In this document: in pieces, positions 24,801-36,226 of the stretch | Layout of the letters: every line of letters starts with the position of its first letter | Numbering within the stretch: the first letter of the stretch is position 1 | NCBI GenBank assembly: GCA_025618425.1 | Contig: CM046844.1 | Coordinates: 13,765,580-13,829,579, forward strand | Length of the DNA: 64,000 bases | Source: Heliocidaris tuberculata | Taxonomy: Eukaryota; Echinodermata; Echinoidea; Camarodonta; Echinometridae | Direction: 5' to 3' | The notes under the pieces: generated by a model | The model's database searches: none | What the model saw: the letters and a program-made list of their open reading frames with translations, nothing else | What the model was told of the DNA's origin: nothing | Position numbers and translations under genes: made by a program

Positions 24801-27800
24801 GATTTAGGTGAATAAAAACAGATGAGGTCGCTGCTGAATTTATTTCACTTTGATATGGCAGACATTCAGTGGTCCATGCAAAAATCCAGAAGTAGATCAT
24901 TACCAAATTTTTTCATGAGTTTCAAGGCTTTTTCATTCCAAATAAAGTAAAAATAACACTTGTCCGACTCCTTATTTACAGGTACATGTTCTGTAAGTTA
25001 ATATATCTTCTGCATGTAGGCCTACATGTATATGTAGGGCAGCCATGACACTAGGCTGTAGCTGCCATGGCTACAATATTTCTCTTTCATATTTCTTTTC
25101 AAACAATTTTGTAAAGTTATCAAGTAATTATTCTTGAGTGTGAGGATGAGCGATGGCAGGATGAATAAATCCATTATAGCTGTGCCGATTAATCATATTG
25201 AATGAACTACACATGTAGCACTGAACCAGAAGTGCAAAGGTCATTTATCCATTGAGAACCAAGTATGTCAACTTTGAGGAAACCATTATTTGGAGTTTGG
25301 AGGAGCAGAGGTGAAAAGTTAAATCCTATATTTGAGGAATAAAGAGCAGACATATGATTTTTGTGTACACTAGGTTTATACATTACCAGTGGTATAAAAC
25401 TATAAATGTAGTTTGAGGGGGACACAGGCAGCAAAAGCCCCACCCATGCCAAATGGTGAAGAAGGAAAAAAAAGAGAAAAAAGGAGGAAAAGGAAGGGGG
25501 AAGGAGATGTGAAGAAATTATGCTACAACCCCCTCCCACACACTTTCCTGAACAATGACCATGTTGATTTGCATTTTATCCCCAGAGTGCCCTCCTCAAT
25601 ATCTGGACCCACACTACGCCACAGTACATGTACATGTATACAATCATCAATAAGAATGTTTTGTAGGCTCTTTAATATATTTGACTATTTTAGGGATGAA
25701 TTCACCCCAAGCCCCGCTCCCCTCCCATATCAAATTTTTACAATGGGCAGAGCAATGCTATTTTATCTCCTCTGGGGAATCACAGGACAAAGGTCCAATG
25801 ATTTTAGTCTAGCAGAATCCCACCCTACCAACATGAATGTAAAGTCAATGCTCGGGTCATGAACCCCAAACCGATGACCCCTCCAATGAAGTTCACGGCA
25901 TCTACATTGTCAACAAATTACATTAGGTGCAGGAATATTGCAGGGACATTAAACTGAAAAAAAAAACTTGGGAATATCCTTTGAAAACATGAATATGGTT
26001 TGAAGCATTTACCTATCAGAATTTCTTAACCTTGCTTCAAGTGGGTACCACTTTTCTCTCCATCAATATAACTGAAGTATTGTAGAATAACCACACCTTC
26101 ATTTTACATGTCTCTATTCCTCCTCTAAGCTCAAGAAGACTAAATAATCAGCATGCACATTTTAATTGAGAAGGGGGGCTATTTTTTTTTTATCCTAGAA
26201 GCCATACTAGGATATTCCTGGCAGTAATAGATCATACAGCATAACTGTAATTGTCTTCTTTTTTTAACATCATAAAGAGTCTGGATGACATTGACATGTC
26301 TTTGAAAAACACAGCCAATCACAGTTCACACTATGATTTACTCATGAAATTAGATTTTGTATAGATGTCACTACTAGACTAACTCCATAGCAAAGGAGGG
26401 GGCAAAATACCAGCAAAATAATGTAAAGAAGGGGAGGGGTTAGGCTCAGAGCTGGAGCATTCAAATATCGGCGGTGAAGTCTGGGCCGGGTGTCCCCCGT
26501 GCTGGTTGAGTAATGGACATGCATGTACATGTAACGCCCACACCACACCAGGCAAGAGAAGACGTGTGTTTCACAGGTGCAGGTTAGGCTCCATAGGAGG
26601 TCTGGGGGCTCCCTGATGGGACATCCCCAAAGGACCCCAGGATATCCAATGGTCTCAGCCTCAGACCCTGACACTTTGAATACAACGGAAGGCTACACCA
26701 TTCCGGCAGACTGGCACTATAGATGTATGTCAGGGTTCTTCTTAATGATGTTTGAAAATTTTGTGCGAAGTTCACAAAATAAGTTCAAGAGAATACAAGA
26801 TTCACACATGCTGCTAAGTTAATGAATCACAACACTTAAAAGTTTACAATTTTAACCAAAAAAATTGCGGCAAAATGGCCATCACTACTAATTTCCTTTT
26901 TTGGTTTCACATGAAAGAGAAATGGAAGCTTCACTAGGAAGCAAGGGCTGATTGAGTTGGTATTTATCACAAACTATTGAAGAATAAGTATGAGAAAGGA
27001 GTTATCACAGAACTGTGATAACTCCTTGGTGTGAGCCTTTTGACAATAAATTTGGGAATAATATTCGAAGCCTTACATTACTCTACTCCATCTTAATAAT
27101 ATAGTATGCTGTTGGGGAAAATGGCTGTTTAGACCAAGAGCTTGCAATTACAGACTATGCTACATTTGACATCGTCACTTAAACTTGACTTAAGGAAAAT
27201 GTCTTGAAAAGTATGTGATGGGGTTCTTGTAAAGGTTAGCACCATAGGCTAATTGGGAGTCTGTAAATTTAGCCTTAATTCAGATGGTTACCCTTTTTCC
27301 AAAATTCTCCTTGTATCAAAAGCCTACACTCTAGAAAGATATAGGTGTGACTCGTAGGCTTGTACTTGTTAGCCTATTTGTACATCTACACAGATGTTAT
27401 TAGCTTCAAACATTATTTGGACAGGTGTATTTACTAATAATGGTATATATCTACATGAAGTAGTTCATATAATTCACTTTCTCCTTGAACAAGCTTCATA
27501 AGAGTATGGAAATAGGCTATCATTATGACAAAAGTTCACTGGCAAGGTGCACTCATATGGCATGGATTAATGTAGGCCGCATATTTTGATCAAAAACAGA
27601 CATTTTCAGTGTGGCTACCCACCAAAATAGTACCAAAAATATCTTCAAAGGCAATGAACTATGTACCCCCACAGTCACACTTCTTTAACATACAGTCATT
27701 ATGTTCATTCATTGAGTTCATTTTAAGGTATGCGTTATCAAGCCTGGAATTGTTTGAAATAAAATACTACTAATTATTACGATAGTAATTTCATAAACTT

Positions 27801-28238
27801 GTCCCCGCAATAGACTGGTTTGGTAATGTATTCAAATTTTACACGTACCTTTCAAACAAAGGTTGTTCTTGACTACCTGAAAGCTTGCCCAAGGCTTGCC
27901 AGACATAGCAGCAAGTAATGTATGCAAACTGGATTCCAAGCGCCGAGACTCATTTATAAAAAGCGGTTAATGGAATAGCTTGTCAATGAATACTCGTTAA
28001 CAAAAAATGCAAAGAAAAGAGAGGAAATCATTGGGATGCAGGGGAAAAGACCCCCATAATAAGGGCATTCACCCAGCTCAGTTACATTTACATTGATGTT
28101 CTTCAACTCAGATCCTCCTTCTGGCACAACGACATAAAGACTCCATTGACAGCTCTTAAAGATAGTATTGATTGCATCACAGACGAAATCCAGTCAAGCA
28201 TACAGGCCGCATTTAAGCAACACTCGATACCTTAGGCT
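21891..28238. other. no gene supported; AT-rich spacer or intron
   Basis: More than 6 kb with only short chance frames. Contains a C run at 22848-22860, a perfect hairpin at 26996-27027 and ACATGTACATGTA words. A GC-richer island at 26440-26725 looks exon-like on composition, with a TTTCACAG acceptor-like word at 26569-26576 and GTATGT at 26725 on the plus strand, but no domain is recognisable and I do not call it. Confidence 0.35.
26996..27027. repeat. perfect 15 bp hairpin
   Basis: AAGGAGTTATCACAG, AA, then CTGTGATAACTCCTT: a perfect 15 bp stem with a two-base centre. Confidence 0.85.
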
Positions 28239-28244
28239 TTTATT
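28239..28244 (-). terminator. polyadenylation signal AATAAA
   Basis: AATAAA on the minus strand about 73 bases after the stop at 28317, in the right place to end the transcript of the GPI-type exon. Confidence 0.5.
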
Positions 28245-28316
28245 CTGGTTGGAAGGCTCAAACTCAAATGTACCTTTGAACAAAAATTTCATTTCAACTG
28301 CTTGACTGCACTACAG

Positions 28317-28580
28317 CTATAGTAGAGTCAAGAACAGGTTACATACAACATGTAGTAATACTGTGATAATTCCTAGGTAATAGGGAGCATAATTTGGACT
28401 AGGTGCCACAAATTTTGAAGTCGCCACGCAGACGCAGTGTACATATTCTTTGTCATCAGGACTACATGAACATGTAACTGTATGTTCTTCTGTGACATTA
28501 ACATTCTGTGGGGAGATGGTGGGACCGGTATAAGAAAATGTTACATGACAGTTTTCCTTTTCCATAGTGAATACTATTTG
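28317..28580 (-). CDS. probable last exon of a small GPI-type surface protein
   Basis: The minus-strand frame ends at TAG 28319-28317. It encodes a cysteine-rich ectodomain segment (ENCHVTFSYTG, NVTEEHTVTCSCSPDD, VHCVCVATSK) with two NVT-type sequon regions, then YYLGIITVLLHVVCNLFLTLL up to the stop. A hydrophobic stretch at the extreme C-terminus with no cytoplasmic tail is the form of a GPI-attachment signal. An acceptor AGTAGTCAG| at 28581 gives phase 0, matching the signal exon at 30176. An alternative phase-0 acceptor further upstream (ATTATTAG|, near 28734) would add ~51 residues. AATAAA follows at 28244-28239. Function and family unknown. Confidence 0.5.
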   Translation of the reverse strand, partial: QIVFTMEKENCHVTFSYTGPTISPQNVNVTEEHTVTCSCSPDDKEYVHCVCVATSKFVAPSPNYAPYYLGIITVLLHVVCNLFLTLL

Positions 28581-29101
28581 CTGACTACTATGAGTGTTTG
28601 AAAATTTGAATTTAGGATGGAGAGTGGGGAAATTAAGAGTGAAAAGGTTTATACAGTCAGAAATCAAAATATATCTATTGACAGAAATTAAATTAAAGTT
28701 GAGATTCAAGAGTGAATTAGACAAAATGTTCCACTAATAATAGCTCCAATGAAAGTTGGTAGTATATTTAAGTTAACAAACAGTGTTTCTCCTACACATA
28801 AAGACTACTTGAGTTTGGTTCAACATTCACTACCAAAGTGATTGTACTACAAATTAGACAAACAATATTGACCCTAACAAAGGGATTAAAGCAGATTTAG
28901 GTCATGGGTCCTTAGAGGCATATCACTCAGGTAAGCTCTTTCATTTTCTTTATAAGTCAACCCTTTATTACTTGCAGAGTGAACTCCAAGGCTGTTTATA
29001 TATCCTGTAAATCCAATTCATAGCCCACACCCCTTGGAGCTTTCAGTGTCCCCCAGTCCAAACCCTGTTGTCACTTGAAAGAATAAGGGGTAGGAAATCC
29101 C

Positions 29102-29407
29102 TCATCTGAGGGACACATCTGAGAGACACCTCTCAAAGCTTATCCTCATATAATGTTCCATTGTTTGTGGGAGAAGTTGTGATAGTACATCCCTTTCAAA
29201 GGAGGGTACCTCCTTGTACTTATCACAGCTTGAGATGGGGTGGGCATGGTGGGTGATTGGTTCGAATAGATCCTCTTTTAAAGTTTTTACAGTTTGAAAA
29301 GATGTTTCCCTTTCAGGTTCTTCTTGGTTCTGAAGATCTTTTTTGTCTGATGAAACATCCCTTTTTTCAATGCACTGAAGATATACGTTTTTTTTCTCTG
29401 TAACCAT
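29102..29407 (-). CDS. open frame of 101 codons between the two candidate exons, status unclear
   Basis: The frame is acidic and charged (KKDLQNQEEPERE, KTLKEDLFEP) with no hydrophobic segment, and lies on the same strand between the signal exon and the GPI-type exon. Flanking splice sites are weak (TGGTTACAG| upstream; only GAGGTACCC-type donors inside). It could be an internal or alternative exon of that gene or a chance frame. No homology recognised. Confidence 0.25.
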   Translation of the reverse strand: MVTEKKNVYLQCIEKRDVSSDKKDLQNQEEPERETSFQTVKTLKEDLFEPITHHAHPISSCDKYKEVPSFERDVLSQLLPQTMEHYMRISFERCLSDVSLR

Positions 29408-29447
29408 GTCATAAGCAATTTGGATACTAATCTATACAAATATATTC

Positions 29448-29474
29448 TCCCCCCTCTCTCTCTCTCTCTCTCTT
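29448..29474. repeat. (CT)n microsatellite
   Basis: C-rich start followed by CT dinucleotides. Confidence 0.9.
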
Positions 29475-30175
29475 GCTATCTCTGTACATTCATGAAAACA
29501 TCAATTACCTACTGAAAATTCTGTAAAATATTCATAAGTAATTGTAACCAATAGATAAATTTTAATAATTTTCTAGTCAGAAGTAATGTGCAAAAGTATA
29601 CTTGACTTCAAGCCATTCATTATGTCAATACATGTATGTAGTGGAAAACAATAGTAACTGACAGCATCAATACACTGCATTGTAGAAACTTTTGTGACAA
29701 GGCTATATCATCATTTTAAAATGCAGTGGTGCGACAAATATACAGAATAAATTTACTTTACCAAAAGCAACAGAATCACAGGTGCATTATTCAAAGTTAA
29801 ACACATCACCAACTCTCTCAGGGTATGCTAGATCTCTCAATAATCACTCACATGATGCAACATCCATCAAAATAACATGTTACTATTATCATAATCAGAA
29901 ATGGCAATTTTCAACAGTGACAGCACTCAGCAGCATTCATGGCAAGTTTCCAGAGCATTCATTCATTCAGCCATGAACGAGGCAAAACAATGAGTGCAGT
30001 GATTCATGTACTGAGTAATGCCCTGGGCCCGAGATAGTGCCACATTTTACATAAAAAGTGTTGCTCCATGGGATAAACTGAACACAATAAGTGGGAAAAG
30101 AATGGCATAGCAAATTTATCTTGATTTCTTTTGAACAAAATTTAAGTAAAGAGCAGTAAATCCATGAAAACTTAC

Positions 30176-30274
30176 CACAACAGCTGAAACACACCAACCA
30201 CGGAGTATCACAACTACCAGGCAGGCAGTAGCCGCCTGACGACCTAGGCGAGTCGATGCTTTCATCGCCCCCAT
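30176..30274 (-). CDS. signal-peptide exon of an unidentified secreted or surface protein
   Basis: Minus-strand exon of 33 codons. It starts ATGGGGGCGATGAAAGC (two in-frame ATGs, at 30274 and 30265; an in-frame TGA lies upstream) and encodes MGAMKASTRLGRQ followed by AATACLVVVILRGWCVSA, a typical signal peptide with an A/S-rich cleavage region. It ends GTTGTG|GTAAGT, a consensus donor in phase 0. The exon sits in a locally GC/CpG-richer block, as expected near a transcription start. The next exon is unproven; 28580-28317 is a phase-0 candidate. No family recognised. Confidence 0.65.
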
Positions 30275-33200
30275 GTTATCCGGCGTCTGCTTTTGGCCGC
30301 GTTCCAGTAGCCAAGTTCAAGCAGGGTTATATTGGATTACGGTGTAAACCTGTTGCCTCGGAATTATTTCAGGGATTCCAGTGGAAAAGTGAGCTGCATT
30401 GGAGCTGGATGATGACACGAATTGGTCAGACGACAAGGTGTTTTCTCCCACACTTTTTGATATCGATATTCTTCTCGAAGCTCGAAGATCCCTCTCCCAC
30501 TCCCACTGCCAGATCCAAAGACAAAGTGCACAGCAGGTTGCTTATGATGAAATGGAATGAAAATGTGGTACTTCAGAAGTAAATTTTCAGCTTCAAATTA
30601 ACCTTTGCGACGAAGAGGCAGGAAGAAGAGTAGACGGACTATATATTGACAACCCCAGTAGGGCAGAAATCCACAGACGAAATCCCAAAACTCAAATCCC
30701 GTTTATTTTTGGGACGAATTTTGGATACACAAATGCACAGTGGAACGCATAGAAACGCCCAATCTCTACCCCTAGAGTAGCTCCAGTACCGCGCCAACGA
30801 CTAGTGCACATGTGAGCTCTGTTGATTTTCCAGACATGACAATACACGATGAATGTGGTGACTCCGGTCTCGACTCCTATACTCTCAAGTAAAGTTTGGA
30901 CTATTCGATTAAAACGCGGGGGGCTTTACTTACTCTCTTAGAAAGCGAACTTCTATAAACCGCATTGCTAAACCTAATTTCGACTTTATTACCTGACTTC
31001 ATTACAATACTAATTCATTCATGCATGTTAAACGTTTCTGCAGTAATTTTTCACTTCATGATTAAATGTTTGTAACATTTCAAACATGATTTCTGTCGTG
31101 TCTTTCAGCACTACAAAACAAATTACCCTACTACGAAAATTATCTTTCCTTGGGATTCATTGGGGGTAAACAAAATGACCTTTTTGTTACCTATGTGTAC
31201 ACAAGCGTCAATTTTTAGTCAATCCCTTGATAAATACATATGACAGTGGTACAAAGTTTAACACAGTTTGCAAACACTTGTTATTTCGAGACGACTTTTA
31301 TTTTGTCAAATTTGAATTCAAGCCATATTTGTTCCTAGGTTGTTGGGGATTTTTTTTTTTTTAATTAGAAGGTCAAACGTTCTCTCTATCTCTCTCTCAC
31401 TCTCTTTCATTTTGTAATACCTACGGTTACTAATAGCTCTACTGAATAGATCAATCAACAAAATGAACATTTAAATAAATGTTTAGTAATATTCTACTTT
31501 TTCGAAAGAGTTGACAGTCTTGAAAGGATACTTCATACATTTCGTTAGATAGTAGAACTAATGCACGAAAAGTTTAGATCTAGATCTACATTTGATAAAG
31601 AAAACTTTGAATTAGTTAACATACCCCCTCGGCAATTAGCATGATTGATTGCTCTTATAATATCAACATTCCCTTAGTGTGGATAAATAGAATCAATTTT
31701 CCAATAATAAATTGAAAGATGTGAATTTGATAATTATCCTATATATGATGAATTTGAAGGGGGGGGAATAGGCTTTATCTTATATACATCACGTTCATTG
31801 ACAGCATGAATAATGAGCCGACGACTGCTTATGAAAATTTGCCATTTTCTTTAATCTGCACCGATTTCAGTAAGATCATTTTTAGATAACAATATTTTCT
31901 TAAAAATCACAATGCTCATAAATATAAAACGTGTCAAAATTATTGATTCCTTTAACTATCAGATAAGTACACATAAATTAGTTGACAAATTGGTTGACAA
32001 AGCGATAAAATATAGCAAATGCAATGAAATAGTGGGCGAAGATTTGTGCCAGCAATTAATCAACCAAGTTTAGTTAAGTGTGTTTACGAGATCACACAAA
32101 CACAAAGCTTGATTAAAAAGAATCAAATTCAAGGCCTTTGACAAGTTAGTCACAATTTCATGAAATTAATAGTTTACTTCTTCTCATGGGCTATATCCCG
32201 TTAAAGTTTGTCTCAATAACACCTTACAAGACAACAACAAAAATGTATAACTGAAATAGATCTATAATTAACTTGTATCAGGTCTATATAATGTATAGAC
32301 CTAATACAAGTTAATAGATGTATTTCAGTTTGGATGTGAAATACTTCACACAAGTCATATGCCTACAAGTATACATTTCAGACCATATTGAGCGTTAATT
32401 TTTGTGAGATTTTAGCAATCCTACTTTACCGGGTATAACGGGTGTCGTTATTAACACATTCGCCATGTCTATGGCCAAATACCAAATTGAACTGGAATAA
32501 TAATGGACGTCATGAAAATGTTGAATGTTACCGCAAAATTTCGAAATGTCTTTCATAGGGGCTGCCCTTTCTGATGGCAAAGCGATTTTTTTCTTTCTTT
32601 TTTTTAATTGGGGGGGGGGGGTAACAGTGCATCCGGGGCTGCAGGATGGTCCCATTCGATAATGTACATTCAGTTTCTCATTAAGCCCTGCTCAACATGG
32701 GCGATTGCCTTTCTTATTGACTGCATCGTGTATCCTTTCGAATTTCTCAGGAAAGATAATAGAAGAAATCAACGAGAATTCACCCTTTTAACAGAGATAA
32801 AGGGTTCAATTTCCGGTTTTCTGGATCCAATAAGGGGCTAATCAATCTCGATAGGAGAACCGATTTTAAAACTTACTTCAGACTCACTTAAGACTGAAGA
32901 CCAACAGATCAATGAAAAGATCGATTTCGTTGATAAAACACGATATTATCTTTCTCAGTTGAACCGTTCGATTAGTCATTCGCTTTACCGATCAACCGTT
33001 ACGAGCTTATCGTCTGAGGATGTAACTCCAATCTGCTGGACTATTATTATCAGCTTGCGCTCTTTTAAATTAATTCTCTATGTAGGCTATTGGTTACTTA
33101 ATTATGTACATACAGTAGATAAAAACATTAACACACTCTAGTGAACATTTTGACGCTTAAGTAAAGTCATTGTTTTCACTCAATCCAATATTGTGATGGA

Positions 33201-33659
33201 GCCGTCGAAAACTCCCCAAGGGCCGGAACAATTTCAGTACCACTTGCAGTGCGTGTTCCATGATGTATGTGGGGATCTGCCAAGAAACATTTCACCTCCC
33301 CCTCTGGAAGGACTCCCCCGCCCAGTCTATCAATATTTGGATACGCCACTATATATTCGACAACCTATGATGGCCCTTATGGGGGCCCATGTATCTCAAG
33401 TAGCTATGCATTGGAGCGAAAATGAATTCAAAGTTATCAGCTGAGTTCCAAAATTACGTCTACAGTAGAAAATAAAATTGAAACAAGGGGCATTTATCCA
33501 TCTTCAGGAGGAGGTAGGGGTACTAGCACATTAATCCTAAGCTTATATATTATGTACACAAGGGCGCGACATTATAATTGAGCAACTGCCCCCTCCCCTT
33601 TGATGGCCCAGCTCTAAACTAGTCTATTTTTTTAATAATAACGTTTGCATCGTTGGTGT
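30275..33659. other. 5' flank of the 30.3 kb gene and AT-rich spacer
   Basis: The first few hundred bases upstream of the start at 30274 are richer in CpG than the surroundings (to ~30940), consistent with a promoter or 5' UTR. The rest is AT-rich. An 82 bp hairpin lies at 32249-32330 and a G run at 32612-32621. No exon was identified. Confidence 0.4.
32249..32330. repeat. long imperfect hairpin
   Basis: AACTGAAATA..TTAACTTGTA.CAGGTCTATA is followed almost at once by its inverted copy TATAGACCTAATACAAGTTAA..ATTTCAGTT, with a loop of a few bases. The arms are ~38 bp. Confidence 0.85.
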
Positions 33660-34075
33660 TTAACCCTTTCAGGACAGGAATTATTTAAGGGCTCAATTGA
33701 TCACATTTTGTTCTGCAAATTGGCAACAATAATATTTTTCTTTTAGTGCTACGTGGTTCTAGTAAGATGTAATGTCTTGAAAATAATATACATGATTAGG
33801 AACTTTGTCGAAAAGTTGAAAAAGTTGCCAATTTGGACAAAAAAACAATGATTTTGAATCTCTCAATGTGTTGCCAATTTAAGGATTTTGAAGCTTATTC
33901 TCCTTTTTAAAATTCCTGACATCAAACGCAATATGGTCATGTGACAAAAATGGACATAGCATGTGCAGAAATTTTTGCTCTTTCTACTCATGCATCTGGT
34001 ATATTTTTTAGAGCTCTGAATCAAAACTTATTAAGCCAAACCACAAAATGTGGTCAGTTGTCTTGAAAGGGTTAA
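33660..34075. mobile_element. TTAA-flanked MITE family A, copy 3
   Basis: 416 bp from TTAACCCTTTCAGGACAGG to CTTGAAAGGGTTAA. The ends are inverted repeats that also share the TTGA(T/C)CACATTTTGT block. TTAA target plus CCCTTT ends suggests a piggyBac-type non-autonomous element. Copies at 4231 and 17305. Confidence 0.85.
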
Positions 34076-34275
34076 AGCGAGAGGTTCTATATTTTTCTTC
34101 CTCCTCTATAAAGTTCAGGAATGCCCCATTTCCCCCTCTCCCGATTGGCCCCCATGCATGCATGCAGGTATGTAGATTTTCAAGTTGTATCAAAGAACTA
34201 TCGATGACGGAAATAGCTCATTTTTTGTAGATCTGAACACCTCTGCCTCCCTCTTCCTCCCTCCACACCCCTTCC

Positions 34276-34279
34276 CCTC

Positions 34280-34317
<38 letters not shown>

Positions 34318-34445
34318 CCCCCCCCCCTCTCTCTCTCCCCCCTCTTACTCTCCCTCTCTCACACGCACACTTCCCCCTCTCTCTCTCTCTATCCTTCTCT
34401 TGCTCTCTCTCCCTCTTTCTCTTTCCCCTCTCCATCTCTCTCACC
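34276..34445. repeat. (CT)n microsatellite with C runs
   Basis: (CT)n at 34282-34312, a C run at 34318-34327 and further CT blocks to 34445. Confidence 0.95.
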
Positions 34446-34789
34446 CTCCCTATGTACTTCCCTGAATTCCCGTCTACATTTCTACCTACTCTACCTTTTG
34501 TGGGGTTTTTTTCCATCTACATCTACCTTGTTATGCCACATTACCTGACCTCAGAGACCACATCTGAACTTATGAACTCCATCCATAGACCAACAGGGGA
34601 TAAGTTAATGTATGTTCAGATGACATTTAAGTGACAGACAATGTTGAGGGGCGTCAATTTAATAATAAGGTTAATTCATGCACATCTATGATGTAAAATC
34701 GATAATGCGATTGCTCATCAGTGGCCATCAATCGATTGCAAATGTCGTGCAATCGTCTGCGAGGGCGTTGACCTTTGTTCCACGCTAAA

Positions 34790-34864
34790 ACGAACGAGAG
34801 AGGGAAACAAAGAAGGAGAAGAAGAAAAAAAGAGAGGAGGAGTAGAAGAGGAGTAGAAGAAAAA

Positions 34865-34899
<35 letters not shown>

Positions 34900-34930
34900 A
34901 GAAGAAGAAGAAGAAGAAGAAGAAGAAGAA
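34790..34930. repeat. (GAA)n microsatellite
   Basis: Purine-only tract grading from AGGAGAAG variants into pure GAA (34870-34929). Overlapping poly-E and poly-S frames are artefacts. Confidence 0.95.
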
Positions 34931-35264
34931 AACACAGCATGGTCTGCATGTTTTGCCTTTTCTAAGGCACAGTAGACCAGTGTTTTGATCTTGTCCCTGC
35001 AGTTTTACCGAAAATGATTAAAAGTAGTATTTTGATTTTGTGGAAACCATTCACATTCGACGAATAAAAGCATATCAATTGAAAAAGGACAACATCTGGG
35101 GGCGTTGTACTATATCAGACTGTCACAGTTAAATTCCTTTTTTTTTTAAATCATTAGTCATCCTTCTCTCATTATAGATCATGAGAGGATATTATACAGG
35201 AAGAGGATATGAAAGAGAGAGAGAGAAAAAAATGTTTTCCTGCAGACTAGATTAAACCTACCAA

Positions 35265-35912
35265 GAACCAAGAACAAGAACACTACTTACGAACAAAACA
35301 TTTATTTTTACGGGCTCAAAACTTTGGAACTCTCTTCCAGATTCAATTCGAAATAAACCCACACATTTTAGTTTTAGTAGAGGGTTCAAACAAATTCTTA
35401 TTCAAAAATATAAACCTCCAACTGCCAGGATCTAGGATGATCTCCAACATCTTCTCTGTCCACACCTTTTCTCTCTCTCCCTCTCTCTCTTTCTTCTCCT
35501 CTCTATCCCCTTCTCTTCATCTCTCTCTCCTTCCATGGTCTACCTTAATTGTGCAGTTTTGTCTTGTCTTGTCTTGTCTTGTTTTGTTGGTTTTTGTCTT
35601 TGACTTGTCCTGTCCAGCTTTGTCTTGTCTCGTCCAGCTTTGTCTTGTCCTGTCCAGCTTTCTCAGTTTTGCTATTTTATGCATCATAGAGTTTAATGTA
35701 TTACATAGTTCAATTACAGTTTAAATTCCGTTTATGAAAATTATTATAAAAAATTATTGATTTTATATTATATTTATTCCAGGAACCCACAAAAACAAGC
35801 TGTGCTTTCCAGTGGGTTCCCTTTTTCATTTCTGATTTTGTATTTTGCTTTACAATGTAAATTGCGTTGATATGGAATGAAAATAAACTCGAATCAAATC
35901 TATAAAAATAAA
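35265..35912 (+). mobile_element. 3' remnant of a CR1/L2-like LINE with (CTTGT)n in its 3' UTR
   Basis: A plus-strand frame ending at the TAG at 35431-35433 encodes TFIFTGSKLWNSLPDSIRNK and then FSFSRGFKQILIQKY, the conserved C-terminal end of LINE ORF2 proteins (the WNSLP region). Downstream lies the 3' UTR with a CTTGT/CTTGTC pentamer expansion (35548-35655) and a hairpin GGAACCCAC...GTGGGTTCC (35781-35820). It ends with GAATGAAAATAAACTCGAATC and an A-rich tail. Everything upstream of the C-terminus is lost. Confidence 0.7.
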
Positions 35913-36027
35913 AAAAATAAAAAATGAACATAACTAGTATTAACATGATCACATATATAAAGTATGTCTGCAGATATGAAGGTCACCATCATAGAAAGTG
36001 AAATAACTGTAATCACATGATCACCAG

Positions 36028-36226
36028 TGGCATATCCAGCATAGGTGAAGCAGGGGTGCACTCCTTAACCCCCCCCCCCCCCGGTTTGAAGGCCCATAAA
36101 AAATAGAAATCAATACAATTTGCAATGGGTCTCCAGTGCGTGGGGCTGTCAAATTACAATTGCCCCCACCCTCCTCTTTCTCCTAATGCTCCCATGTTCA
36201 TCAATATCTGAATACATTACTCCAGT
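36028..36226. mobile_element. CAGTGGC(G/A)TATCC-ended MITE-like repeat, copy 1
   Basis: Left end CCAGTGGCATATCCAGCATAG, a C run at 36069-36082, a TTCATCAATATCTGAATACATTAC right end. Same order of motifs as 44150-44427. Confidence 0.45.

Noticed and set aside
26577..26725. Possible plus-strand exon with acceptor-like TTTCACAG and donor-like GTATGT
   Set aside because: The translation shows no recognisable domain, both strands are open there, and no partner exon of matching phase was found.
33193..33444. 83-codon plus-strand frame starting MMEPSKTPQGPEQFQYHL
   Set aside because: Its middle overlaps a half copy of the GGATACGCCACT MITE, and no splice sites or domain were seen.
34185..34975. 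Poly-S, poly-E and S/L/P-rich open frames
   Set aside because: They come from the CT and GAA microsatellites.
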